64,000 nt of DNA from Acanthaster planci (Eukaryota > Echinodermata > Asteroidea > Valvatida > Acanthasteridae), in the NCBI RefSeq assembly GCF_001949145.1, contig NW_019091365.1, positions 2,012,207-2,076,206 on the forward strand, read 5' to 3'. The notes under the pieces were generated by a model that was not told where the DNA came from, did not search any database, and was given only the letters and a program-made list of their open reading frames with translations. The position numbers and the translations under genes are program-made. This document shows, in pieces, positions 36,501-51,500 of this stretch (positions within the stretch are counted from its first letter, which is position 1; each line of letters begins with the position of its first letter).

Positions 36501-39500
36501 ATACTTACAGATTGCTAGAAAATTACTGTCCTGTAGAAGACACATGTACATGTACACGCACGTACATCTTGTAATGATGCTTCACTTTAACATAGGATCA
36601 CTTGATGTTTGAGAGTGTTAGAAGAGGAAGTTTATATGTAGCACAGGGTGCCTTGAAAACATTCACTGCAATACTAATATGAAAATTAAGATTTAAACTG
36701 TCCAAATGCACTTGAGTAATCTTTTCAGAACTTCACCAACTATAACATTTTCAGTTTAACTTGTCCACCAGAAAATGTGGATTTTAAGAGCATCTGACAG
36801 TGACCAAAACAACAGGAATGAGTACTAGTAATGGAATATGAGTCAAAGTCATGCAATCTCCTGTACTGCTCTGGTGGGATTTCTGCTGGTGGGATTTCTG
36901 CCAGTGGGCTTCAAGAGGCACATTCAGTTCCTGTGAAATTTGACTTGCCAATCAGGAAAGCTTCAAAGCATTCTAAAAACACCAATGTGTCCCCTGACCC
37001 ATTTAGTGTTTAACTCTCCCTCCATCCCTCCTCCCTCAGAGACGCCACCACCAAAGGTCACTTTCAGGTCACGCTGGTTGACACTACCGCATGTGAAGTC
37101 CATCAGCTGCTAAATCATCACAAAGAGTTCAAGCCATTGTACCAGTACATGTACACATGGGGGAGACTGCACAATCACCATGAACAAATGGCTTTTCTTA
37201 TATGGAACACACTGCTAGCCCTGCATGCATGCACGGCACTGGCCTGTACCAGTAGATAAAAATCCACATCTTCATAGCAAGATAAATTCATGGTATATCA
37301 CATATACATAAGGAGACTTAACTGCAATTTGTAAGAACCTGGCAGTGCTAATGCCAGTCTACATATTGTACATGTGCAATGTACGGTAAATCACTGTCAT
37401 GTACCGGTATATTGGATGTTCAATAAGTTAAACAACAAACAGTTAGCATGAACATAATTTCCTTGACGAGTCAAAGGCTCAAAATGTGTTCAGGGTCATT
37501 CTATTTCTATAAATTAGGGGTCTGATTTTTTTTAGCATCCCTGTCACATTTGACATATGACTGTGTAAGTTCAGAACACATTCTCTAACTTCCAAAAGTG
37601 ATGAATTAATTCAAATACCTGCCAAACAAATAGAAAGTTTGAAATCAATTTCAGTGATATTTCCTTGTCAAATGACACAGGTTAGGTGTAAAGGGACATG
37701 AAAACTATCACACTATTGGACCCAAAATTTACAGAATGACCCTTCAACTTGTAGAATACATGTACCCTGAAAGGATACAAGTGCATGGACATTCTCAAAA
37801 GCAGTGTCTTCACAATACTGTACACTTAAGTCAGTCAAATTAACAGTCACAATGCAAAAGTACCGGTATCTTGATGTTCTCCTAGATGTAAATTTTAAAC
37901 TTGGTGGCTCTTTTAAGGGGACCCAGATTGGCATACATGTTGTGGCTCTTTCCTTGTCTTCCATCTCTGCAACCTGGGTTCATAATCCCAATATACCGGT
38001 AGGTAAACATGTTGACTGGATTTCAGTCCTTACCTGATTTTGAGGGGTTTCTTTAGGAAGATAATGTACATGTACATGTACCGGTACGTGGGTTTTCCTC
38101 CCACCTCTTAAAACTAAACATTTCTTCATTGTCTCCTTCACTGTGAGGGCCCCAAATGATCAGCTTTCACTGGATTTTCACAAAATCATTGAAACTGGTT
38201 CAAACTTAATACAGTAACTAAATAAAAAAAGAGCACTGTATCTGTTGCCTAATCAGGGCTGTTAATTAAAAACAGTGTTAACTGTGAGGTTTTCTAAATA
38301 AAAGGCTCAGAAAATTTAGCAAAAAGCTTCATGTACACATACCAAAGTATTTCATTTGTAAATATGAACTTTGATAGTATTAAAGAGTACCAAAATGCAA
38401 GTCCACACAAGTACTAACTTGTCCCCTCAACTGGCTGCACTGTGTTGTCTTTTTTTAAAGCAGATTAAGTTTGCTTTGGACAACAAAAAACAACTTGGGT
38501 GACTCATTCATTCCTTGCTCTACGCTGTGGGCAAGTCCCTTTGTTTGGTGTCACACAACGGGTCACTGGATAGGTTACTGTAGATCACATTCTTAGACAG
38601 TTTTTGCAATAGTGGCTCAGGGATGACTGCGTACAGTACCTGTATTACATGTGTGCATGTACATGTACATCAAAGTAGGTACATACACGTACTGTGCATG
38701 TACAGTGTAACAGCTCAACATGTATCCATGCAGTGACACAAAATGTAATTCTCATACAAGCACATACAGCAAGTACAAGAAATACATATTTTCATCCCTC
38801 TGTAGTCCATACATGTACATGTACAGTACATGTATTCATAATTCACTTCTCACTGGAACATGGAAGAGTACATTGTACATGTACGCAAATCCAAGTTGGA
38901 CAATGAATGAAACAATTATCAACAAGTGTGTCAGTTAGTGAGTTACATACTGTAGATGCTGGTGTACCGGTGCGGTGCATTAGATACAAAAATGGTATAG
39001 CCATACACAAACTACATGCACATGCACATGGTACACTTAAAATAAACAAAATCAAATATTATGTGTGCATATATACATGCATATACATGTACAACATGTG
39101 AAAGAATGGGTACAAGTACATTTATGCACTTGATAGAACACTGCACACAGGCCTGCAGGCAACACTTGAACTGCAGGTAGACAGTGTGTACTTGAAACCA
39201 GTACACATACATGTACTATATTGGTACTGTACATGCACAAGGGATTGTTCACGTTATGCATGTAATGTTACGCATACATACTGGTTTGTTATATCATGGA
39301 AATAGATTGAGGATGTTTCCTCGGTCAAGAATCCATCACAAGATATACCGCAAAAACATTCATTGAATCGTGAGAACATGACAAATGTCTGCCGTGGTAC
39401 GTGAGTGATTTACCCCAAGGGATACATGTACATGTACAGTACATTACCTTGATCTTTCCCACAGTTGAAAGGTTAATTGTTTCCCCTGGGGTGCATTAAC

Positions 39501-42500
39501 ATGACCTTGGGTACAGGCTGTAACAGGGGTCCATGAGTTCCATGGTACAAAACACCTTGGATCCCTACATCGGCAACAATAATGTACAGGGTATCCCTGG
39601 TACAAGAAGTTGGAAAAATCATCAACCATGCATGTACCCGTACATGCAGATGTATGGTAACCAATACGCATTCCCACCACACACTACCGTACACTGTACA
39701 TGTACATTTATATCCTGTATACAGGGTACATGGACTTCAAGACTACCAGCACCGGTACCAGCACGTACATTTTTCTTGCAAGCAGTTACATGTGCATGTA
39801 CATTACCTTATGTACATTCCCATGTTACATGTACCGGTATGTACCGGTACTTTTCAGTTAAACACACACTGTTATTCTTATTCTGCAAAACTGCCTGCGT
39901 GTATCATTTACAGTACACGTACAGTGGTATAATATGCACATAATACATACATATAATATCAGTAAATCTTATGTAATTCTAAAATGTACATGTACAAATG
40001 TAAGTACTTTATTTGGGGAAGGAAGAAATGAAGATTTTATGAAAACTACTGGTAGATATCAAAATCAGACATACTATGAAGCTGGTACAGTACATGTACA
40101 TATAACCTTTAGATTAAAACAGTCTAATGCTGATATGTTCTTGAATTTTTAACTCCATCTCCTGAAATCACTGCCTGTGCATTACACTGTACATGTAGAT
40201 GTGGGTCTTTCTCTTAAATAGGGGGCCAAATGAGTGACATGGTGGTCAAAATTTCAAAATTATCTAAACAAAATCAAAACTTGTTGATATGTAATTGATA
40301 ATACATACATGCAATAAATGGAAATGATTTTTGCTTTGAATAACTACTTGACGTGTACATAATTTGTGCAGTGGTGCAGGAATTTATTTAACGTGTAACA
40401 GAGAAACCAAATCTGATGGTTCTATGCATGTCATTTTTGGTTGGTAAAGGTTTCTTTTCAACTGTTGCCAATTTTGTTTTGTGTACATACCATATATTCT
40501 CATTACAAGTTGTTTTTTTTCTGGATAGGGTTTCAGGCGGCATAAAAATGAGCAAACATTTTCCCCAAAAATTCACTTTTTGACTGTTTTTTAAATCATT
40601 TTGGAAAGTTTTGTTTGGTTTAACACAGAGTTGCTTAAATAGCAAATATATGGCACAGCTCATAGGTAAGCATGCCATTTAGCTTGTGCACCTTTGCTAG
40701 AAACATTAAGTGTTTTGAAGTTTTTAGTTTAAAGAGCTTTATGACTCATTTCACATGTACATGTAACAGAGAAACTGGTTTCTCTGTTACACGTGGGAAA
40801 ACTGTCACAATACAAACATTAATTTACACTGGGAACTACATTAGAGTTTGTTGTAACAATGGCAACAACATTTCATGTCTGCAGTCAATGAATAGTGATC
40901 TCAAATAAATTAGGGATACAAAAATACTCTAAAACCTGTCCATATTTCCAATGTATGGGAATTAGTGCAAAGCAATTTTGATGTCATAAAGCATTACAAT
41001 TGTCACCAAGCATTGCACATATTGCAGTGGGTTCAACATCAGTGAATAAAAAACGAAACCTTTTGTAATGAAAATGTAGAAGAACTAAGGATTGGGGCTA
41101 AAAAAGAATTCTTGTTAAAGGAGAATCTTGTATTTAAAGTGCTGTTATTAACAAGGTTGGACTGTCAAACTTGTCACGCACCCACTGGCCTACTTGAAAG
41201 TTAAAAACCTAACTCCTGTGTTTACTGGATAATGAAGAAAATTTCAAAGAATTCGGAGTTACAGAGATACATGTACATACTTAGATGCTGGTTCACATTT
41301 TAATCGAGTGGAATGTGAAGAAAGTTTGATATCACGAAGCATTTATGCCAAAAATTTCAACAAAATCCCCACGTCCAATTTTGTGATTTGAGCTGTATGC
41401 TAATGTTGTTGATGACGTCACAGCGTGCCGGCCTAGCGGACCATTCACAAAATAGCACCAGCATGCCGAGTCGGCCAGCGCGGCACACACGCGCCGGTGA
41501 CTGTTTCCTGAGAGGTGTAATGTGCATTGCACTGTTTCCATGTGGTCATTGCCACTGAACGTTCCGCCGCTCATAAGACAGTCGCCGGCGCACGTTTACT
41601 GACTTGACACAGCACGCTGTGAATGGACCGCTAGGCCAGCATGTCATGACATCGTTAACGGACATTAGATACAGGTAAATTCGCAAAATGTAAAATGGCG
41701 ACTTCCAGCTCGACGACATGCGTTTCTGATTCGAAGGGGAAATGTGTTTCCTTTCTTCCATTCTGCTCATTTTTTTTTGTGAGTTTTAAGTGGCTATCCT
41801 GCTCCTGTATATGTTGAGTTTCTGGTAAATTTTACCTTCATGTCTTGAGAAGAAACCCGCATCCTGTAACTTTTTGTCACAGCGTAACATGCGAGTAACA
41901 AAAACTTCAATCGAAATTTCTCGACAATGAAAGAATGGCGGGAACCTGGCATGTTTGTGTCATGTGACAATCACGTGACAGCGCATGCAGGCTTGCAATA
42001 TGATCCCGACTCAGGCGAACGTCGGAAGTTGCACAAAGTTTTTTGTTTACAACGTAATGATTTTGTGAGTAACTAAAATATTTTTTTACGAGAATTGACA
42101 GGGATATCTTCAGAAATGTTTGGAATCATCTCAGACACAAGTTAGTAGGAGATATTTTGGGGATGACTTAGAGTTGATAGTTGAGGTTTTCAAAATGATT
42201 TGCAACAGCTTTTTGTTTGTTTTTAACAGCCAAAAATGATTTTCACTTCGTAACAAGTGGAGGAACGAAAAGTTACGTTGTTATATCAGATTATGACGGC
42301 ACCTGTATTCTCAATTAAAATGAATTTTATTTGGAGATTTATCCGATATCATAATTTACTTTTCTGTTGATGGGATATTAGAAAATAAACGATGTGTTTT
42401 GCCAGTGGTATAAAATGTCATATGAAACAGGTCTTCAAAAATGTCACACTAAATACCGAAAAAACAGTGAGGAACGATGAGGTTTTGCCCTTGCAATTAT

Positions 42501-45500
42501 TGTGTAAATCAACATTTTTTAATGTTAATGAACTGAATGTAATCAACACACATTAATTGACAAATACATATGAAAGTTAAAAGGGAAAGTGAAACTGGTC
42601 TTACTTTAAATGTTCATGATAATTGTGATGTCCCTAAAATACACATTGGCTCCCATATTAAAATAAAGACCCGCGTACAAGTGCATACATACATGTACAC
42701 TACACATGTACATGTAAGAAAATCATACACTTCTTCCTGAGATAAGGAAATGGATGCCCACATATCATTACTTGCTGTGCCTGTCAGGGAGTGAAGGATT
42801 TTCAGTAGCCATGGCAGCTACATGTACATGTATGTAACTCTGATATGACTCTATGACTCAATCATCCAGTTAATATTGGGAGAAATCTACTTGAGAATGG
42901 TGAACAGTTGGGGAACTTGGCTCTTTGAAGAGCAGAAGACACATGTACATGTATGTAATCCCTAATCACTTCACAGGCTGATTTTTAGTTTGAGTTACTC
43001 CTTTTTTCAGCAGTTGTGTGTACAAGTACATAAGACTGAGTACAACATCTTGGCTTTCACTGTCAAATTGATGGTCCTTAATGAGAATCACCTTGAACCT
43101 ATCGGTACTATAGTATCCCCACCTAAGCTGCAGAATCAAAGTAGCACGTACAGTACATGTACTGTATGTCAACTGACATGTACATGTACATCAATGCCTG
43201 TACAACCACAATGGTCAACTACATGTACATGTACTGTACTACCGGTATGTCATACAGCAGCGTAGTAGAATCAATGTGTTACATGTACATGTACATGTAC
43301 ATATTCAAGAACATGAAACTACATACGTACAAGTACATGTAATTTCTGATTCTTTGTAATGCTTATGAGCATAAATTATGAGTACATGTTCAATGCAGTG
43401 CAATACAACTGCACATGGAACAGATCCCAGTGAGACGACTGTTATGTAAAGAACATAAATTTCTTGATTAATCATTGACAAGGTTCTGGTACATGTATAC
43501 CATTATCAATATTTCAATACATACTTGTGCCCACAATAAGGTTACAAAGGTAAGAGGTCTGCCCAAACAAAGATGAGTTTCTTCTTGAATACCCACAGCA
43601 CCATTAGCAATACAACAAAACGAATAAGCACAATGGACATGATCCTTACTTTTTATGCACAGTCAGGAATCTGCAAGTTTTGTGCTTTGGATTAAACTCT
43701 TAAAACACAAAGAAAGTGTCATTGTTTAGGAGGAGGGGGGCAAATGAAAGATTCTCCTTCGGCGCAGTGGCTCCAAAACAGCTGATTCCTGGTGAACAAG
43801 GGGGCAGGGGGTACAGTAAAATGATCTTTAAGCTCCCAAGAGATCAGTCGGATTCCAAACAATGTACATTAAGCATACATGTACGATACATTTTGCATAT
43901 GATGTACATGAACACTGGCATGTCTAATGGGCATGTTAACATGTTTGCGTTTTACCCATCGGACAGTACATTGAGCCCATGTGCTGCTTTTACTAAATAC
44001 ATGGATGCTGAATGCGATATACATGTACGGTACATGTATGTGTGAATGGGATACAAAGGACATTTACATGCACCGTATGTGTACTGTGAAAATGCATTAA
44101 TTCTGTGCATACGGTAGTGTCCACAAACATTCCTGTTCAATGTTCAACTGTTTGTACATGAGTGTACTGTACTAACTAAATGTTTGAAAATATAGGTGTT
44201 TCATCAAGACCTTATAATTTTTGGCTATCACAAGTTCATTTTGATCATCTGATTTGTACATGCACTAGTAAGTGTGCCGGTATATGTACAGCTCATGTGG
44301 GAAAGAAGCACATTAGTGCAAAATTGTGTCGTTCTGAAACAAAAGGTGCTCATGACGAAAAGAGCAAAGACTTGATAGCTGACCAAAATACCCACAGTTG
44401 AAAGAACCTACAGTATTTTAGCAACAGGAGTTACATGTATGTCATTCTGGTACACAGAAATTTATGTGCGCATACATGTACATGTAAGTGTTCAGTAGTT
44501 ACAGCTGCACATGTAAGGTCACAAATCCACAGGTACAGTACACGTACAGGTATAAAGAGTGCATAAATTATTGGTAAATAAGAAATATAGGAAATGAACG
44601 ACATTTTATGCTGCAGCCTCAAAGGTGTAGAATCCAGTACCGTAAACTTACAAAATACTTCCTCTTTAAAGTACAATTGTACATGTATACATATGGTACA
44701 TGTATGTAAAGCTCTGTAGAGATTTTTTCAAATTAAAAATACCTAAGCAGACACCAAAGTCAACACCTGCTCCAAATATCCAGCCTGATAACACAAAGAA
44801 CCTTTCTCTTTTTTTATGGCAAAACTGATGGCCATGTAATCACAGCATGATGACTGTGTCTTCAATTCGATGAGATTTATCAGTAGTCAGTTTTGCGAAT
44901 GTGGGTATACAAAGAGAGCTCAGTTCAAGGAGATAATCTCCAAACCCATTTGGAACTTAAACGTTAGCATTTACATGAACACAAGTCCTCAAACACTAGA
45001 CAGGGGAAATATCGTACTTTGGAATGGTTATTTCCAAAACCAAGTTGTGCATGTATGTGCGTGACATGTATGGAAGGGACATACACTTGCCCTACCCTGA
45101 TCAGTGTTTCAGACAATAATGAATCACTAGCCTTCCAGTTATTTTTCAACATGAAACCAGTTCTCCCACAATGAACAATACGGAGCAAACCCCTGCTGCA
45201 CCCTCCAAAACCAGACAGCAACTGGGATCATTTGTGGCCTGAAGAGGGCAGAGCCCAAGTACAGGTTGAATTATGTACATGACTAAACATCTTTAGCATT
45301 AGACGTTTTCAAGGCGCCTGCTTCAACAAAGGACACAGGCAGCCAGGAGGCAATCAGGCTCAACAAGCATTGTGCTTATCCAGACAACATACAGAGCAGC
45401 CAAGGTCCAAAACATTTTGGACTGAGTGGGTGCCGCTGAATGCAAGAGCAGTATGGAGTCAACAACCCACTCTCGAGTTGTGATTGAAACTTTCTGAAAT

Positions 45501-48500
45501 TGAGTGAAAGATTAAGAATGGGTTGTACTGGTAAATGAGTCAATAAAACATTATCTCCAACAACTGGAGTTGTCTTATTTTATTAGCCAATTAAAATCTG
45601 ATGAGTTACAATGCAGAAACTGAATGTTGGATGGAGATAAAAAAAATTTGCAAATTTGTGGCAAAATCACTGTACGGTACAATACAAAGACTCGTTATAA
45701 GTACATGTACATACTGCACCTTGAACTGATTCAGATCAATTTGGAGCAGTGCTTTGCAGTGAGTTCATTCACCATGAGAGACTCGGTCAAAATATTAAGA
45801 AACAATGAAATAACGGTACGTATGCAAAGGTATTCAAACTGAGTGTTGTTCAGCTAGCCACTAAACACAGTAAGTTTCAACCTGTAAAAGCAAAAGCAAT
45901 CTCACCTTCATGCTCTACACTTCAGTAAAGGCAAACAGAAACAGTTTCTGGGTTTCAGTATGGCGGAATACATGTAATTCAGCATAGAAAGATCTTATTT
46001 TTGTATCAGTACATGTAACCATATTTCACTATCAATCGCTCTACTTTGTCCGGAGGCACAAGTGACAAAATATAAATCACTTTGAAAGGACTAGTTGCGA
46101 GTCTTTTCTCGTTTGGATTTGAAGAGGAAATGGAAGGCTTTGTCAATGTACACAAGTAAGCACAAACAACACAACAACTTCTCAAATCAAGCCTCGACCT
46201 GCCAGGCAAGTTAACTATTTTTGCACTGGCCTGCAGGAAGTTTCACTAGCCCACTGGACATTGTTAAAGGGTTACAGAAATAGAAAACTGGGATCGCGAA
46301 CCGCCAAAAGGAGGTTTTTTTGTGGGCGGGGAAATGCAGGATCTTTTATTCATTTGCAGTCACAATTAATGGGTAAACATTAAATTTATGATGTTTTTGA
46401 AATAGTTACATATTCATTGTTATTTTGAAATACTTCATGGATCTAAATATTTTCTATTTCTGTAACCCTTTAAGTAAAACCATAGAGGAAGGACATAAGA
46501 GTTTGAACTGCCCAGGCTATAACATCTGGCCAATTGCCGCTTTCTGGCATGCCCGGTATGTCCATAGTGCCAGAGTTGTAACTCCTTCTGTGTCCTTCCT
46601 CTACGGTAAGACTAACTTTGAATGTCTTTTTTGAACTAAATTTTTTCAACTGCTGCAGTGGAGCAATGCTAACAATTTTGAAACTTTAAAATTGGAGGAT
46701 TCAAAACTGTTACAATTAATAATACACAGCACATACATGTATAATCAGCATATCAGCATTTTTAACTTTTGTTTTATTCAGCTGTACAAATGTACATGTG
46801 CAATGTAGGTGTTCTTTAAAAGCATGCCGGGCAAGGTAAAGAATGCATTTTACTAGTTTTTTAATAAACTATATGTCGGTCTAGTGCCAAGATCAAGGCC
46901 TGTCAAAAGTTTAAAGACATGCCTAAAGTACATACATGTATATTTTACTGCATGAATCAAAGAGTATGTTATGACACTTTTCACACAATTTCAAGTGCTT
47001 GTCTGCAATTTCTGCGACTTACAATAACCTGTTACAGCGTTATATATATTGCTTTACACATGTCTTCCCAAGTTCCCATCCAATGCAAAAAATATATACA
47101 TGTACGTGTATATCAGAACACTAATTTCAAAATCACGAGCTGGAAAAATTTTACCTGTCCACCGACTTACAAAACTCTATACAGATAGCTACTGTAAAAG
47201 CAGCTGTTAATTTTTTTTCTTATTTTTGTAGCTGAGCTAAGCTAAGTTTAATCAACAGCGGACCAGTGCATAGCACAACTGCACAACAACTTTGCTGTGT
47301 GAATACCACAAATGGTACAAGTGGCACACTATTTCGACAAAGTGCTGGGCATTTGTCAAGGGGAAAGCAGAAAGAGGGAAACTCACCACCTCCCTGCATC
47401 ATGCGGTAGAACTTGCTCTCTATATGGAGCTGGGGATGCTTGGACTTGACACATTCTAACTTGATGGCAACCTCTTCGGCAGTTCCAATATTAGTCCCTG
47501 TATATGCACATGTAGTAATCACATGAAATCCATGAGTCTGCAGAATATCGATAGATACCGTACATTTGACCTCCAGGAACACTCACATTGGCAAAAACCT
47601 GATGCTATTAAATGGAAACAAAACTGGATCAATGACAAATGAACTTTACAGTTACAATGCCATCTGATCAATCTGATCCCCATGGAATTAATATACATGT
47701 ACATGAAAGCTGTCAACAGACATGACATTCCACAAACTTTGCAGGAATAAATGGTTGAACAAAAAGTTGGCAAACACATGTACTTGTGTACATTAGCCAC
47801 TTTGCGTTATGTACATGTAGATACATAAAAACCACAAACAACAAACACCCCCCTAAAAAAATAAACCTTGAGGCTTACCAGATTCAATGGTTATTTGTTC
47901 ATAAACCTCAGATGACTACATGTATGTGTACTGTAACTCAAACCTTTTCCTTTTTCTTCAAGGGCTCAACGTGTCACTAACCAAGGAATCAATCAGTAAG
48001 GTCAGTGGCACCAATGGCTACACACTTAAAGGTAGTGTACACCATTGGTAAAATCACCCAAATCGGACTACCATATAATACTGAAATATCTTACTAGAAA
48101 GTTCATAACAGCCTCAATCAATCTGCAAAATATTTCCGCCCTGGATGCTGTAGTTTTCGAGCAAATAGAAACTTTGTCCTCTTTTTTATGAAGGTCGGCT
48201 GACCATCGTGAAAGAGTTCATTTCTTTTCGAACATCACATTCTTCAACAGGTGTCAATTTTCTTCTGTGTAGTGTTTGCAGATGTTGTGAAAGTCTCCAT
48301 TAATAAACAGGCAAACTCAAAAGCAGCTTAAAATATACGGACAGAAATTTACCAAAAGCATTGTGAACTGAAATCATAGGAAGCTGAATGTAAGGTGTAA
48401 AGTGGAAATAAATTGGATCAGTGTGAAGTTAGCTTTTATTTAAGGAAAGGATTTTCTTAACGTGAAGAATTCCAAATCACCCCTAGAGCATAACGGTATA

Positions 48501-51500
48501 ATCCCAATATGGTGGCTGTTCCGAGCAGAATGGTGAAAGGGATTTTCGTCAACAAAAAGTATAATTTCCATACGTTCAACCTCCTGTGTTTCGGACAAAA
48601 TTTCTTCTTTGCTTATAATTATTAGTAAATCAACTATAAGAATGGAATTTTTCGACTTTCATTGACGTGTAAACTGACGTGAACTGACGTGTGGTGCCCT
48701 TTGTTCATTTCCGTCTTTTACAGTTGTGTTATCTCTGTTGCTTGTTATTTCACTGGTAATTTGTTTACTGTTAAAAAGAAAGAACTGCTGCATGGCCCAT
48801 CTAGCAAGGACACTAATCCAGCCCACCAAAATTGGTAATTTTGAGCATTTGAAAAAGTTTTGGTTTAATGACAACACTCGTTCACGCACTGCAGTGCAGT
48901 GGTGCGGACCCTACTGTTGGGATCCTTGAATTTTCACTTGTAACAATTATGTATGGAGCAACATTTCACCTCCCATCTCAAGAAAAGTGAAATTTAATCA
49001 AACTCCAAACATTCTGATTCAGAAATGTCGATTTCATATTCCCCTACAAAGTTCCAATGAAATTTCATTTTGGCCAGATTTTCTGATTTTTTTTTTCCGA
49101 AGTACAAAATGAACTTTTTAAAATCATGCGCCCAAAAAGATGTAAATTTTTTCTTTTTACATTTTTTAATTAGGTGAGAAGAGGTAATAATTCTTTACTA
49201 GAATTTATCAATTTTATAGAACATCTGGAAGTTTTTGTGGGATTTTCTCAGATATGTTAATAATAACGTTCATATCATTCACTCGTCACCCAGCACCAGA
49301 TTCAGGGCGCTGGGTGACGAGCAAATTCATACCAGACCCATCTACAAAACGCCGTGCATATTGAAGTATACAAGTCTTACATGCATCCTTTGGTTCGCGA
49401 CAAACATGCAACTTGTTAAAAAGCACAGTGATAGGCCTTTGTCTAAAACTACGTATTCACAGTGCCAAAAGTTCCACTTTTGGGTTTCACAACCCCTCCC
49501 CAGTGTCTGGTCAGGCAATGGGCCTCAATCCACAATGCTACCGGTACATTGTCGAAGAGGCGCATTACTCCAAGGTAAATTCTCACCCTTTGAACTGCTC
49601 CTTTTTAAGGGAATGAGAAAATGTCATGCCTGTTTCCTACCCTGACCCTGCAGATGTTGTTTGCTTATACTACCAATGCCCTGTAATCCATAGATTTTAT
49701 GCAAGATAAATTATAAGACCTTCAATTTAAGCATTGAAAATGCCACTTTTTTTTTTATTTTTCAAAAAGGAGTTGACTCAAACATGAATCAAGTCAGTGG
49801 AATGTAAGTTGCAGTGAATATCACACACCGTAATCAGCCAATCTTGTGAAATTACGACAAAAAACCAGTGGTGTTCACTACCCAATAAGCTAGGCCTCCC
49901 AGAAAAATGATATCACTTAAATTATCTGTGTAATCTCTGAATCAATGACACACATTACTTACACCTCTTCATTCTGTTGCCATACTCGTACCCAACATTT
50001 ATGCACAAAACGAGTTAACGAGTTCAACAACAACTTCAGCAATTTTTGTCATCTCTATACAAGTATGCTTAAAATGCAACACTGAACAGAAATTGAATTT
50101 TAATTGGTGAATTAATAACTGCATCATACATGTACATGAATACATAGTCACACATACCGGTACAAGTTATCTACCAGGTAGCATCAACAGACTTCAGTGA
50201 CGTCATTCTTTGTTTACAAATGCACTTTCCAATAGAGACTCAGTGGATATTCTCCCAATTCCCTGCCATAGCTAAGCGCACATGGAAACAAAGCGTGACG
50301 TCATGTTGTTGTACATGTATATTTAGGTTTCTCTCTGCTGCATTTCACACAATCATGCATGGACATTTGTATGCTTCTTTGGATAAACAATGGATAAACT
50401 GTCAGTGCAATGCACTATTCCTCAAGTTCGCCCACTGTGCATGGCGGATATGTCTCTGTCACTGTTTGTATATTAAACAACATGGGATTTCCCATGATGT
50501 CTTGTTGGGGAAAACAAAAAACCTTTGCAAAATTAACTATTAAATCATCAACAGTCTTCAAAGTACAGTTTACACCCTTAAACGTCTTTTACTTGAATAT
50601 TTCAGTCTGAAGAACAGCTGTTGCATTACTCAAAACATTTTACAAATGACTTCAGAGAATAAGTTGACTCCAGTCAAGCACTGTACATGTACATGTACCT
50701 GTATAGGCACCCCGAGTTTTGATTGTTGTGATACCAGGAAGTCATCCCTCACTTCGTGCTTCTCTGATGTCAATGACAGAGAAAGATCATGAGATGCAAG
50801 TGGGAAGTACAGTACATGCACTGCATACATGTACATGTAGTGTATGCGTACAGTGTACATGTACATGTACATTATGATGCACTTTCGTAAGTGTACAGGT
50901 ACATGTACATGTACAGTACTAGGAAGGCCTATATGAACAGCACAGTGAATAAGGGTGCACATGCATGAACACAAGAACTCAACAAGAACTTTTTAGTTGG
51001 CACGTACATGTACATGTACATACATGTCTGCATGCATGCAAGTGTACACTACACTGGACGAACCTGTGTGCTAAACAAGTTGCAATGGATGTCATTATAA
51101 GTACTGCATTCTTGGAAACAATATTTGAGATGTGTGCACTATTCTCAACTACTAGTATAGTGTATGTACCGGTGTATTAAGTCTAAATATGAATGTCCAT
51201 CATTCATTGAGCACTACCCATGTTTATTCACTACCAAACGAGCACAATGCCAGATACAAGAGTCACGGTTTGCATTTTTGAAGGGTACAATAATACATTC
51301 CTAGAGCACATGTACATGTACGTAATGCTGGTATGTACATGTACACACAACAACATTCAGGAGTTGAAATGGACTATTGGCCTTTGGTGCCATTATCAAT
51401 AATTCACAAAGTGTTATTTTCATTTATGATCATGCTCATGCAAAATCATAGCCCTTTCCCATCCCCCAAAATATAAAATATTCATATTTAAATCATATTA

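Larger units (their letters stand above)
28502..47386 (-). other. CK1 intron 2 (18.9 kb, transposon-rich)
   Basis: It holds the palindromic ACATGT-type microsatellite blocks, an RTE-like relic, a hAT-like element, two or more MITEs and a CpG-rich fold-back element, each listed separately. No other exon of a host gene is supported. Confidence 0.85.

Noticed and set aside
39533-39943. 136-aa plus-strand frame and many Tyr/Met/Cys-rich frames nearby
   Set aside because: They are translations of TACATGTA-type microsatellites.
49235-49645. 136-aa plus-strand frame
   Set aside because: No known domain, a composition like neighbouring DNA, no splice or promoter support, and it crosses a hairpin.
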